DNA from: Pseudomonadota bacterium
GTDB taxonomy: Bacteria; Pseudomonadota; Alphaproteobacteria; Sphingomonadales; Sphingomonadaceae
Length of the DNA stretch: 17,879 nucleotides
NCBI GenBank assembly: GCA_023445495.1
Contig: JAEXLC010000320.1
Location: 1 to 17,879, forward strand
Reading direction: 5' to 3'
Below, one piece after another: positions 1 to 7,036 of the stretch. A program made the position numbers and the translations under genes. The notes under the pieces were generated by a model that searched no databases, was not told where the DNA came from, and saw only the letters and a list, made by a program, of their open reading frames with translations. How positions within the stretch are numbered: position 1 is the stretch's first letter; each line of letters starts with the position of its first letter.

Positions 1-33
1 AGAAAAGGCCGGGCATCGAGCCCGGCCTTTTCT
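1..33 (-). terminator. Hairpin terminator after the ftsB-like gene
   Basis: A perfect inverted repeat has 14-bp arms at 1-14 and 20-33 around the 5-nt loop ATCGA. The arms begin and end in A/T runs (GAAAAGG and CCTTTTC), so it would work as an intrinsic terminator on either strand. It lies about 45 bp downstream of the stop of the minus-strand ftsB-like gene and most simply ends that transcript. A gene converging from the left of the window could share it, which cannot be seen here. Confidence 0.75.
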
Positions 34-35
34 AA

Positions 36-70
36 CCCACCCCTGGCCCCTCCCTTGCAGGGAGGGGAAT
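36..70. repeat. Dispersed GC-rich palindromic repeat, copy 1
   Basis: CCCCTCCC at 47-54 pairs with GGGAGGGG at 60-67 around the loop TTGCA, preceded by a C-rich CCCACCCC arm. The arrangement (C-rich tail, CCCTCCC arm, short loop, GGGAGGG arm, A-A/G-T) matches the copies flanking the DUF559 gene near 13.2 and 13.6 kb. It resembles an intergenic REP-like palindrome. It is diverged from those copies, with a shorter stem and a different loop. Confidence 0.6.
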
Positions 71-78
71 AAAACCAA

Positions 79-426
79 CTACCGCCCGGTAGTCCCAGCC
101 CCATGCTTCTGCAGCGGAATCACCACCTCATCCGGCCGCACGACATTGAGCTGCTTGCGCGCCAGCTCATCAGCCAGGTCGGGATCGACCCCGCGCTTCT
201 GGTCGAGCAGCTCGACGCGGTTCTTCAGCGCGGCACGCTGCTTGTCGAGCGCGGCATAATCGGCCTGCTTCTGGTCGTACTCGGCCTTGATCAGCTTGGT
301 CTGCATCACGCCCGTCGGCCCGAGCACGGCGTTATAGCCGAAAAAGCCAATGGCGATCAGCGTCACCGCCGGCAGCCCGGCCCGGCGCAAAAGGGTCTGG
401 AACGGAGAAGCAGCACGCGATCGCAT
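79..426 (-). CDS. ftsB: FtsB/DivIC-like septum formation initiator
   Basis: This is a 115-residue bitopic membrane protein. A short basic N-terminus is followed by one hydrophobic segment (about residues 17-35), then a charged heptad-like coiled coil (about 43-78, rich in K, E, Q and A), then a conserved-looking tail with DPDLADELARKQLNVVRPDE. This is the architecture of FtsB/DivIC, which with FtsL and FtsQ links the early and late divisome and helps activate septal wall synthesis at mid-cell. The ATG at 426-424 has only a weak ribosome site. In related genomes an ftsB-like gene often follows eno; here two extra genes (the regulator and peptidase) separate them. The family call is secure; the exact symbol rests on gene context and size. 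Confidence 0.82.
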   Translation of the reverse strand: MRSRAASPFQTLLRRAGLPAVTLIAIGFFGYNAVLGPTGVMQTKLIKAEYDQKQADYAALDKQRAALKNRVELLDQKRGVDPDLADELARKQLNVVRPDEVVIPLQKHGAGTTGR

Positions 427-489
427 TTGGTGTTTTTCGCTTAACCACGCGCCCGGCGCAAGGCCCGTATTGGTGCGGAGGACCGCTGT

Positions 490-1926
490 TCACCCGCGCA
501 GGATCCAATTGGCGGCAGCGGCCATCTGCCGATCATAGCCCGTAGCCACATCCGCCGCGCTCCGCGGCACCAGCATATCGGGCACTATCCCGGCATCCGG
601 CGGCGAACCGCCCGGGAAATAGCCGATCAGCGGCAAGTCGAATTCGATGCCGCTGGCCGGGAGATGGACGAAGAAGAAGCAGCCGCCATTGATGCCGCGC
701 CGATTGCCGCCGGTCGCCTCGCCGAACAGCCGGACAAGACCCGTCCGCTTGGCTACCTCGGCGAACTGGAAGGTCGCGGAGCTGTTCACCGGCCCGATCA
801 GCGCGGCGACGGGCAGCTCCAGCCTTGGCCCCACCGGGTCGATCACCGCGTTGCCACGCTTGCCCGCAAGGCGTCGGAAACCGCCCCCGATCGGCTGCGC
901 TCCCACGCCAAGCGCATGAAAGCTCTTGTCCCAGGTATCGAGGTAGCGATCGATCTCCGGCGGCGTCCGCTCGAAACGCACGCGGCGCTCGGCGCCGGGG
1001 TCGGTGATCGGCGTCCGGGCGAGGCGCGCGAGCAGCGCGTTGCCGCAATCCTGCCCACCCTCATTCTCGCGCAGGTCGACAATCAGCCCCCTGGCACCGG
1101 ACAGGGATCCCAGCCGATCGCCCAGCCAACCCCGCCAGTCCCATTTGCTGTCATAAAGCGCCCAGCCGGGCATATCGAGCACGGCCACGCCATCGGGGCG
1201 CATCGTCCAGCTCCATACCGGCTGATCGCCGTCATAGGCGCGCGGCTGCATCTGTGCCTGGCGCGCCGCCAGGTCCAATGCAGGCACTTCGCGCACCGCC
1301 GCCGTGCCGTCCGGCAGGCGAACCGCCAGGCGGTGCAGCCCGGCACGCGGTGCGCCATAGGTCAGCCCGTGGAAGACATCGAAGAACTCGATCCGATCGC
1401 CGCCTGAAACGCTCAGCAGCGAAGCCCGTTTCGCATCATTATGCCCGTCCGCCCGCGCATATGGCATCAGCGTCGCCAGCATCGCGCCCGCCGGCACGTC
1501 ATTGATCGACAATATTTCGGTGCCGCGCGTCAGCGTGCCGGCGGGATCGGCCGTGACGATCATGCGCCGGTCGATCCACGCGAACTGGAAGGGCAGCCGC
1601 GTCGGGCGATCGAACAGCCCCTTGGCCACCGCATCGCGCTGGTTGAAGAAGTTGCAATAGCTGTGGCCGCAGCGGATCGTGGCAAGGAAGCGCGACAGCA
1701 GCAGGTAGCGCGCTTCCAATGTCGTGGCGGCGACGAATTCCTGCTCCAGCTGCTGTATCCGCGTGTCCACCTGCGCCGGAGTGGCATAGCGATAGAGCCC
1801 CGGATGCAGGCTCAGCGCCTTGCGCAGGATGGCGATATCGCCGCGCAGATCGCTGGCGGAAGCAGCACTGGCCTGGGGGAAACTGGCGATGGCGCCCAGG
1901 GCGCCCAGAAAATGACGGCGGTTCAT
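490..1926 (-). CDS. Tat-exported S41 family peptidase
   Basis: From the ATG at 1926 the product is 478 residues. It begins MNRRHFLGALGAIAS, a twin-arginine signal (RR at 3-4, FL, hydrophobic run, then Ala-rich cleavage region), so export of a folded protein to the periplasm is expected. S41/tail-specific-protease features follow: a GHS motif near residues 87-89, a central strand with IVDLRENEGG (about 282-291), the probable nucleophile in GPVNSSATF (Ser382 or Ser383), and a terminal PPDAGIVPD motif typical of the fold. It lies 57 bp behind the membrane AraC-type regulator, probably in one transcript. A GTG at 1956 would add ten residues before the Tat motif and is less likely. The substrate is unknown. 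The catalytic assignment is by motif only. Confidence 0.82.
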   Translation of the reverse strand: MNRRHFLGALGAIASFPQASAASASDLRGDIAILRKALSLHPGLYRYATPAQVDTRIQQLEQEFVAATTLEARYLLLSRFLATIRCGHSYCNFFNQRDAVAKGLFDRPTRLPFQFAWIDRRMIVTADPAGTLTRGTEILSINDVPAGAMLATLMPYARADGHNDAKRASLLSVSGGDRIEFFDVFHGLTYGAPRAGLHRLAVRLPDGTAAVREVPALDLAARQAQMQPRAYDGDQPVWSWTMRPDGVAVLDMPGWALYDSKWDWRGWLGDRLGSLSGARGLIVDLRENEGGQDCGNALLARLARTPITDPGAERRVRFERTPPEIDRYLDTWDKSFHALGVGAQPIGGGFRRLAGKRGNAVIDPVGPRLELPVAALIGPVNSSATFQFAEVAKRTGLVRLFGEATGGNRRGINGGCFFFVHLPASGIEFDLPLIGYFPGGSPPDAGIVPDMLVPRSAADVATGYDRQMAAAANWILRG

Positions 1927-1983
1927 GCCGCGGGATTGCCGCCGATCTCGCGGCACTGCGCCTCAAAACCCGCCGCCGCGCAA

Positions 1984-3084
1984 CTATTGGTGATTTGAGC
2001 CGCGACGATAGGCGCTTGGGCTCTGGCCGAATGCCGCCCGAAACGCCCGGTTGAAGCTCGCCTTGGACGCGAAGCCGGCTTCGAAGGCGATATCCAGCAC
2101 GTCGCGCCGGTCCCCTGCCCGCAATGCCGCGGCAACCGCTTCGCTGCGAATCCGGTTGATGAACGCGGAGAAGTTCATGCCCAGTCCGTCGTTCAACGCA
2201 CGGGACAGATAGTTGCTGTTGGTGCCAAGGTGCCGTGCAAGGCTGGCCAGGTTGAGTTCGGGATCGGCCGCCCAGCCCGCCTGCCGGACCTCCGCTTCCC
2301 AGGCGGCACCCAGGGCCTGCCAGTCGCGGCCGCCGGTTGGTGTCGGCTCGGGCTCCGGGCACGCGAAATGCGGGAAGGCCAGGCTGGCATGGCGCCATCC
2401 CTCGATGGCAAGGTACAGGGCGAATGCCGCGATCGCGAGGTGCAACCCCATGAGCTGGCTGTAGCTGAGCGGCGATATCGCATCCCAGATCGAATAGCCC
2501 GCCCAGATCGGCAGCAGCACCAGGCTTACCCCGATCGCCCTGCTCAGCCACCGCGATGCGAAACGCGCATCATCGCTGCGCTGCGAAGCCAGACTTATCC
2601 GGTAGCGGCGCAGCAGGCGCAGGCCCGCAACACCATAGGCCGCCAGTCCGATAACGGTGCCGATGCCCGTCACGATGTCGAACGGCGTCATTGCCAGATC
2701 GGCCCAGCGCAGCTTCGCCGGCAAGGGAAGCAGGAAGCTGGTCGCCAGAAAGGCAAATTGCAGGGAGGGTGCGATCAGATGCTGCCAGGCCGTTTTGGGC
2801 CAGCTCCCCTCGACCAGCGCGAGCACATAGAGCCAGAGCAGCGGGCCGACCGCGAGGGTGATGGCAAAGGGAGCGAAGGTCAGCCATCGCCATTTGTCGT
2901 AGAAGCCGGCGAACCCGATCGCCCAGGGCGTCACGATCCCGGCCAGGACGATCAACAATGCCGACAGGGTATGATTTGCGGCGCGATTCGCGATCGGCCG
3001 GGTGAGCGCCGCCGCAAGGATCAGCAACTGCGCGATCGCCACGCTCAACAGCGCGGTACGCCAACCGAAAACCAGATCCCCCAT
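1984..3084 (-). CDS. Seven-helix membrane protein with C-terminal AraC-type DNA-binding domain
   Basis: The 366-residue product has about seven hydrophobic helices in its first 230 residues (roughly 10-28, 40-58, 70-92, 103-121, 133-157, 181-200 and 210-228). A Pro/Glu-rich linker (241-250) follows, then a two-helix-turn-helix AraC/XylS domain. The first HTH includes LNLASLARHLGTNSNYLSRAL (about 277-297). The second includes DIAFEAGFASKASFNRAF and ends FGQSPSAYRR, the AraC signature. Such proteins are thought to sense a signal in the membrane and act on nearby genes. The closest candidate target is the exported peptidase 57 bp downstream, or this gene itself. The ATG at 3084 has a poor ribosome site. 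The ligand and target are unknown. Confidence 0.85.
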   Translation of the reverse strand: MGDLVFGWRTALLSVAIAQLLILAAALTRPIANRAANHTLSALLIVLAGIVTPWAIGFAGFYDKWRWLTFAPFAITLAVGPLLWLYVLALVEGSWPKTAWQHLIAPSLQFAFLATSFLLPLPAKLRWADLAMTPFDIVTGIGTVIGLAAYGVAGLRLLRRYRISLASQRSDDARFASRWLSRAIGVSLVLLPIWAGYSIWDAISPLSYSQLMGLHLAIAAFALYLAIEGWRHASLAFPHFACPEPEPTPTGGRDWQALGAAWEAEVRQAGWAADPELNLASLARHLGTNSNYLSRALNDGLGMNFSAFINRIRSEAVAAALRAGDRRDVLDIAFEAGFASKASFNRAFRAAFGQSPSAYRRGSNHQ

Positions 3085-3124
3085 AGCCCGGCACTTTCAT
3101 TGCCGAATGTCGGTCATGTCCCGA

Positions 3125-3150
3125 CCCCTCCCGCCCGAAGGCAGGAGGGG
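3125..3150. repeat. Palindromic repeat/hairpin with UUCG loop after eno
   Basis: CCCCTCCCGCC (3125-3135) faces GGCAGGAGGGG (3140-3150) across four bases. Read on the minus strand, as in the eno transcript, the stem is 11 bp with one G-U pair and a stable UUCG tetraloop. There is no U tract after it, so it is a weak intrinsic terminator at best. It may act as a stability hairpin at the eno 3' end. Its CCCCTCCC/GGAGGGG arms place it with the other GC-rich palindromes in the window, as the most diverged copy. Confidence 0.55.
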
Positions 3151-3162
3151 CAGAACCAAGGC

Positions 3163-4440
3163 TTACTTCTTCAGCACGCTCCGCCCGGCATAGACCGCCG
3201 CATCACCCAGCTCTTCCTCGATGCGGATCAGCTGGTTGTACTTGGCAAGCCGGTCCGAGCGCGCCAGCGAGCCCGTCTTGATCTGGCCGCAGTTGGTGGC
3301 GACCGCCAGGTCGGCGATCGTCGCGTCCTCGGTCTCGCCCGAGCGGTGCGACATCACCGCGGTGTAGGACGAGCGCTGCGCCAGGCTCACTGCTTCGAGC
3401 GTCTCGGTCAGCGTGCCGATCTGGTTGACCTTCACCAGCAGCGAGTTGGCGTAGCCACCCTCGATGCCGCGCGCGAGGCGCTTCGGGTTGGTCACGAACA
3501 GGTCGTCGCCCACCAGCTGGACCTTGCCGCCCAGCTTCTCGGTCAGCGCCTTCCAGCCTTCCCAATCGTCCTCGGCCATGCCGTCCTCGATCGAGAAGAT
3601 CGGGTACTTCGCCGCCAGTCCGGCAAGGAAGTCGGCGTTCTCGAGCGACGAGAAGGTCTTGCCCTCGCCCACCATCTTGTAGGCGCCGTCCTTGAAATAT
3701 TCGGTGGCGGCGCAGTCGAGCGCGAGCATCACGTCGTCGCCCGGCTTGTAGCCCGCGGCTTCGATCGAGCTCATGATGAAGTCCAGCGCCTCGGTGGTGC
3801 TGGCGATGTTCGGGGCGAAGCCGCCCTCGTCGCCCACGCCGGTGGCCAGGCCCTTCTCGTGCAGCTTCTTCTTGAGCGTGTGGAAGATCTCCGAGCCGCA
3901 GCGCACGGCCTCGACGATGTTCTCGGCGCCCACCGGCACGATCATGAATTCCTGGAAGTCGATCGGGTTGTCGGCATGCTCGCCGCCATTGATGATGTTC
4001 ATCATCGGCACCGGCAGGACATGCGCGTTGACGCCGCCGACATAGCGATAGAGCGGCAGGCCGCGCGCGTCGGCAGCGGCCTTGGCGGCGGCGAGGCTCA
4101 CGCCCAGGATGGCGTTGGCGCCCAGCCGGCCCTTGTTCTCGGTGCCGTCCAGCTCGATCATCGCGGTGTCGAGATCGGCCTGGTCCTCGGCTTCCATGCC
4201 GACGACTTCCTCGAAGATCTCGCCGTTGACGTTCTCGACTGCCTTGTCGACACCCTTGCCGAGCCAGCGCGACTTGTCGCCGTCGCGCAGTTCCACGGCT
4301 TCATGCGCGCCGGTCGAAGCGCCCGAGGGAACTGCGGCGCGGCCGAAGCTGCCGTCCTCCAGCATCACGTCGACTTCGACGGTGGGGTTGCCCCGGCTGT
4401 CGAGGATTTGGCGAGCATGGACGTCGATGATTGCGGTCAC
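3163..4440 (-). CDS. eno: Enolase (phosphopyruvate hydratase)
   Basis: This cytoplasmic glycolytic enzyme interconverts 2-phosphoglycerate and phosphoenolpyruvate using Mg2+; in many bacteria it also joins the RNA degradosome. The 425-residue product has the normal family length. Active-site landmarks appear in order: ILDSRGNPTVEV at the N-terminus, the mobile loop VPSGASTG, GGEHADN, FQEFMIVP, GDEGGFAP (paired acids), metal ligands in ALDCAA, SIEDGM and VGDDLF, the catalytic Lys in KVNQIGT, SHRSGETED, and the Lys in IKTGSLARSDR. The start is a GTG at 4440-4438 with GGGAG eight bases upstream; no nearer ATG fits. It is transcribed divergently from the membrane stress-type operon, and their promoter regions overlap. 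Confidence 0.98.
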   Translation of the reverse strand: MTAIIDVHARQILDSRGNPTVEVDVMLEDGSFGRAAVPSGASTGAHEAVELRDGDKSRWLGKGVDKAVENVNGEIFEEVVGMEAEDQADLDTAMIELDGTENKGRLGANAILGVSLAAAKAAADARGLPLYRYVGGVNAHVLPVPMMNIINGGEHADNPIDFQEFMIVPVGAENIVEAVRCGSEIFHTLKKKLHEKGLATGVGDEGGFAPNIASTTEALDFIMSSIEAAGYKPGDDVMLALDCAATEYFKDGAYKMVGEGKTFSSLENADFLAGLAAKYPIFSIEDGMAEDDWEGWKALTEKLGGKVQLVGDDLFVTNPKRLARGIEGGYANSLLVKVNQIGTLTETLEAVSLAQRSSYTAVMSHRSGETEDATIADLAVATNCGQIKTGSLARSDRLAKYNQLIRIEEELGDAAVYAGRSVLKK

Positions 4441-4483
4441 GAAACGGTCTCCCTAGATATGGGGTAATGAGGGCGCGACGCGG

Positions 4484-4512
4484 CCTCTAACGGCTCCGGA
4501 TGGAACTCGCAA
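4484..4512 (-). promoter_or_regulatory. Candidate eno promoter
   Basis: On the minus strand TTGCGA (4512-4507) and TAGAGG (4489-4484) are separated by 17 bp, placing transcription start about 35-40 bp before the eno GTG. The -10 is poor. The -35 abuts the GGAAC element of the opposite promoter. This is a pattern match only. Confidence 0.3.
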
Positions 4513-4526
4513 ACGTGGCCGTTGTT
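4502..4526 (+). promoter_or_regulatory. EcfG-type (general stress response) promoter candidate
   Basis: GGAAC at 4502-4506, 16 bases, then TGTT at 4523-4526 matches the alphaproteobacterial EcfG consensus GGAAC-N16/17-CGTT with one mismatch. The inferred start would lie about 20-25 bases before the ATG at 4557, a suitable short leader carrying GGAGGG at 4543-4548. The gene it would drive resembles the E. coli stationary-phase membrane proteins ElaB/YqjD, which fits a stress regulon. Confidence 0.55.
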
Positions 4527-4556
4527 GTTTCGCAAAAGGCATGGAGGGTTTTTGGC

Positions 4557-5030
4557 ATGGCTGACGAAACGACGGGCGAAACGATTGACGCAACGGCGGA
4601 AACCACTGCCGAGGCGAAGCGTAACGCCAGCGATACGATCCGCGAAAAGGCGAATGAGCTGGGCACCCAGGCGGCGGAGCGCGCACGCGCCTTTGCCGGC
4701 GAAGGCAAGGAAAAGGCCACCGGCGCGCTCGATGAGGTCGCCAAGATGATGCAGTCGGCCGCGGCCGACGTCGATGAGCGACTCGGCGAGCAGTATGGCA
4801 AGTACGCGCGCTCGGCGGCGGACGGCATTGCCGGCTTCGCCGACAATCTGCGCGGCAAGGAAGTCGACGACCTGATCGACGACGTCACCGCGTTCGTCCG
4901 CAAGAGCCCCGCCGTCGCGGTGGGTGTCGCCGCGGGCCTGGGCTTCGTGCTGGCGCGGCTGATCAAGTCGGGCATCGATGCGGCGTCCGACGCCGGCGAT
5001 GCGCCCGAAGCCCCGTCCGACAAGGCCTGA
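4557..5030 (+). CDS. YqjD/ElaB-like (DUF883-type) membrane-anchored stress protein
   Basis: The 157-residue product has a long, highly charged, Ala-rich helical N-terminal part (about 1-115) with amphipathic repeats, then a single membrane segment near residues 120-140 (SPAVAVGVAAGLGFVLARLI), then a short acidic tail. This is the layout of the C-tail-anchored DUF883 proteins YqjD and ElaB, some of which bind ribosomes at the inner membrane in stationary phase. That specific role is only inferred here. The ATG at 4557 is chosen over one at 4500 because GGAGGG lies eight bases before it and the EcfG-like promoter would cut off the upstream ATG. It is the first of four closely packed genes; the next starts 15 bp on. 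Confidence 0.75.
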   Translation: MADETTGETIDATAETTAEAKRNASDTIREKANELGTQAAERARAFAGEGKEKATGALDEVAKMMQSAAADVDERLGEQYGKYARSAADGIAGFADNLRGKEVDDLIDDVTAFVRKSPAVAVGVAAGLGFVLARLIKSGIDAASDAGDAPEAPSDKA

Positions 5031-5045
5031 GGGGCCTGACGGGGG

Positions 5046-5414
5046 GTGGACGAACCGCAGACTGAACTGCCGCCTGCCGGTGCGCCGGCGAGCGAACCCA
5101 GCATCGGCGAGTTGCTCCAGCAGCTCGTCGATAACGGTCGTGCCTATGCCGATGCCGAGATCGGCTATTACCGCACCCTGCTCCGCTCGAAGCTGCGCGA
5201 CGCGCGGTCGATGCTGTGGATGGGCGCGGTGGCGATGGCGCTCGCGCTAGCCGCTGCGGTGGCGCTGGTGGTGGGGCTGGTCCTCACCTTGGCGCCGCTG
5301 GTCGGGCCGGGCTTCGCCACGCTGATCGTGGTGGCGACGTTCCTCGCAATTTCGGGGCTGCTCGGCTGGCTCGCCTGGACGCATGTGAAGCGTATCTTCA
5401 AGGAAAAGCCGTGA
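5046..5414 (+). CDS. Phage-holin-family / YqjE-like inner-membrane protein
   Basis: The 122-residue product has a soluble N-terminus with IGELLQQLVDNGRAYADAEIG and a basic patch (about 18-53), then two hydrophobic helices at about 57-80 and 86-110, and a basic C-terminal end (KRIFKEKP). This matches the Phage_holin_3_6 (PF07332)/YqjE family, a chromosomal membrane family that is holin-like in name only and usually sits beside YqjD-type genes, as here. The start is a GTG at 5046 with GAGGGG 10 bases upstream at the end of the preceding gene. Its TGA overlaps the GTG of the next gene (GTGA, 4 bp), indicating translational coupling. Biochemical function is unknown. Confidence 0.8.
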   Translation: MDEPQTELPPAGAPASEPSIGELLQQLVDNGRAYADAEIGYYRTLLRSKLRDARSMLWMGAVAMALALAAAVALVVGLVLTLAPLVGPGFATLIVVATFLAISGLLGWLAWTHVKRIFKEKP

Positions 5415-5746
5415 GCGAGAACCCGCATGACGTCGAGGCGGCGCGGGCTCGGATCGCGGAGGCCCGGGCGCAGTTGTTCGGCACGCTAGGCCAGGTCCAG
5501 TCGCGGCTGAGCCCGTCGAACCTGGCGCAGGATGCCGTGGAGAGCGCGGCACAGGGCGTCGCCAGCGTGGCGCGCAAGGGTGCCGAGGCGGTGCGCAGCC
5601 GTCCGCTGGCTGCGGCGGGCGTCGTGGCGACGATCGGGCTGGTGATGGCGCGCGGCTGGATCGGCGACATCCTGACGAAACGGCATGAAACTCGCGACCC
5701 GGCCACGGGTTTGAAGCGTAAAGGCAAGAAAGAAGGATCCTCGTGA
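5411..5746 (+). CDS. DUF3618-like membrane protein
   Basis: The 111-residue product begins with a GTG at 5411 overlapping the previous stop by four bases. Its N-terminal part carries an amphipathic helix (EAARARIAEARAQLFGTLGQ) followed by QSRLSPSNLAQDA, the typical DUF3618 opening. A weakly hydrophobic segment (about residues 62-82, RPLAAAGVVATIGLVMARGW) and a very basic tail (KRKGKKEG) follow. DUF3618 proteins are small alphaproteobacterial envelope proteins of unknown function found in this same cluster. The middle gene of the set, it probably acts with its YqjD/YqjE-like neighbours at the inner membrane. Its stop shares one base with the start of the next gene. Confidence 0.72.
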   Translation: MSENPHDVEAARARIAEARAQLFGTLGQVQSRLSPSNLAQDAVESAAQGVASVARKGAEAVRSRPLAAAGVVATIGLVMARGWIGDILTKRHETRDPATGLKRKGKKEGSS

Positions 5747-6057
5747 TGAGCACCAATCCCGCGAACGACAAGGCCGAGGGCCTGGCCTCCAATCCCTATG
5801 CGCTGGTCGCCGGCGGCATCGCGCTCGGCGTGGTGATCGGCATGCTGGTCCCGCGCTCGCAGAAGGAGCGCGAGCTGCTGGATGCGACGGGCAAGCAGCT
5901 CGCAGGCAAGGTTACGGGCACCGTGAGCGCCGTTAAGGAAGCCGGCCGGGCGGAGATCGAATCCCTCCTCCCCAGCCGCGACGACGCAAAAAATCGCGTG
6001 GGTGCGCTGTTCGGGAATGTGTTGGATGCAGCCAGGGATGCAGCGCAAAAGGCTTGA
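5746..6057 (+). CDS. Small one-helix membrane protein of the stress-type cluster
   Basis: The 103-residue product has a short polar start, one membrane segment (about 16-36, PYALVAGGIALGVVIGMLVP), then PRSQKERELL and a long Ala/Lys/Glu-rich helical tail. The tail resembles the soluble helices of the DUF883-type protein at the head of the cluster but with the membrane segment at the other end. I recognise no named family with certainty. AAGGA at 5733-5737 lies eight bases before the ATG at 5746, which shares its A with the preceding TGA. A GTG at 5743, five bases after the same site, would add one residue. It is the last gene of the coupled set. Confidence 0.7.
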   Translation: MSTNPANDKAEGLASNPYALVAGGIALGVVIGMLVPRSQKERELLDATGKQLAGKVTGTVSAVKEAGRAEIESLLPSRDDAKNRVGALFGNVLDAARDAAQKA

Positions 6058-6118
6058 GGCCGGCGCGCCTGCTTCCTAAGGGCCTCTATAAAACCATAAA
6101 GTGTTTTTCGGAGGCTAA

Positions 6119-6337
6119 ATGAGCAAACTGCACCTCGTCTTCGGCGGTCGCGTGACCGATCCGATGACGCTCGATTTCGTCGATCCCACCAAGCTGGACG
6201 TGGTCGGCATCTTCCCCGACTATGCCGCGGCCGAGAATGCCTGGCGCAGCGCCGCCCAGCGCACGGTGGATGATGCCGAGATGCGTTATGTGGTGGTCCA
6301 TCTCCACCGCCTGCTCGAGCCCGACCTCGAGGGCTGA
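6119..6337 (+). CDS. DUF4170 protein
   Basis: This 72-residue soluble protein matches the small alphaproteobacterial DUF4170 family over its whole length: LHLVFGGRV at the start, DVVGIFPDYAAAENAWRSAA in the middle and a terminal AQRTVDDAEMRYVVVHLHRLL block. No enzymatic motif is apparent and the function of the family is not known. A clear GGAGG at 6110-6114 lies four bases before the ATG. It follows the membrane cluster by 61 bp containing a TATAAA (6087-6092) but no convincing -35, so it may be read from the operon upstream or from its own start. A strong hairpin follows it. Confidence 0.85.
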   Translation: MSKLHLVFGGRVTDPMTLDFVDPTKLDVVGIFPDYAAAENAWRSAAQRTVDDAEMRYVVVHLHRLLEPDLEG

Positions 6338-6346
6338 GCATTTCCC

Positions 6347-6379
6347 GGACCGCCGTCCCCGATCCGGGGATGGTGGTTC
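6347..6379. terminator. Bidirectional hairpin between DUF4170 and the rhomboid-like gene
   Basis: A long stem joins 6349-6361 to 6365-6377 around the 3-nt loop ATC: 13 pairs, two of them G-U in the plus-strand RNA, extendable by two more pairs to 6347/6379. It lies exactly between two convergent genes and overlaps the stop of the minus-strand gene. There is no clear U tract, so termination may be imperfect on either strand. Confidence 0.55.
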
Positions 6380-7034
6380 AGGCCTTGCGCCAGTGCCACA
6401 TGAACAACGGGCGCGCAGCTGCCAGCCCCGCCAGAAATCCACCTATGGGTGCGGCGGCGGTGCGGGCGAGGGATTCGAGGAGCGAGAGGCCCTGGGGCAT
6501 GGGCTGCAGCAGGCCGGTCAGAATCGAGATTACCGCCCAGGCCGCGGCGAGCCAGGCGACGTGGACCGTCCTTGCCGAGAACGGACCGACCGCCCTGGTG
6601 CGCGGCTGGCCATAGAGCAGGGCATAGGCGCCCAGCACCGCCGACAGCGCGCCGCTCATCCCGAGCAGCGGCCACAGCGCATCCGGGGTCAGCAGATAAT
6701 AGGTCGCCGCGGACGCAAAAGCGCCGATCGCGTAGAGCAGCAGGAACTGCGGCCAGCCGATCACCTGCTCGGTCTTCTGCCCGGTGATCACCAGGATCAG
6801 CACGTTGAAGAAGATCTGCAGCGCGCTGACATGGATGAACAAGGTCGTCAGCGGCGTGAGGATCGCCGGCACCGCGGGCGTGCCCGGCCGGAACAACTCC
6901 TCCCCGGCCCGTGCCGGGATGAAGCCGCCGAGCACCGCGGCGTCCTGCAGATTGCCGGTGATCAGGATCACGGCGCCAATCAGCGCCGTGATCGCCGAAA
7001 TCAGGATCGTCGCGGGAAAGTCGCGGAACTTCAC
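6378..7034 (-). CDS. Rhomboid-family membrane protein, probably catalytically altered
   Basis: The 218-residue polytopic protein has about six hydrophobic helices and rhomboid landmarks: IHVSALQIFFN (H68 and N77, the HxxxHxxxN-like loop but with Gln where a second His is common), GMSG with the expected Ser127, and a last helix with a GGFLAG packing motif. The catalytic His normally preceding that motif (AHxGG) is replaced by Pro196 (AAPIGG; codon CCC). Serine protease activity is therefore doubtful, and it may be a pseudo-rhomboid. The start is a GTG at 7034 only 2 bp after the greA stop, so it is probably co-transcribed and coupled to greA. The family call is fairly safe; inactivity is inferred. 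Confidence 0.72.
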   Translation of the reverse strand: MKFRDFPATILISAITALIGAVILITGNLQDAAVLGGFIPARAGEELFRPGTPAVPAILTPLTTLFIHVSALQIFFNVLILVITGQKTEQVIGWPQFLLLYAIGAFASAATYYLLTPDALWPLLGMSGALSAVLGAYALLYGQPRTRAVGPFSARTVHVAWLAAAWAVISILTGLLQPMPQGLSLLESLARTAAAPIGGFLAGLAAARPLFMWHWRKA

Positions 7035-7036
7035 GC

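Noticed and set aside
2230..4467. Open frame of 745 codons opposite the AraC-type gene and eno
   Set aside because: It spans two certain minus-strand genes and the gap between them, with shadow-type composition.
5046..5414. Holin-family hit as a sign of prophage
   Set aside because: The gene sits in a chromosomal YqjD/YqjE-type cluster with no lysin, capsid, tail or integrase genes nearby.
6054..6092. TTGAGG plus TATAAA as a promoter for the DUF4170 gene
   Set aside because: The spacer is 27 bp, far too long, and no better -35 lies at 16-18 bp.
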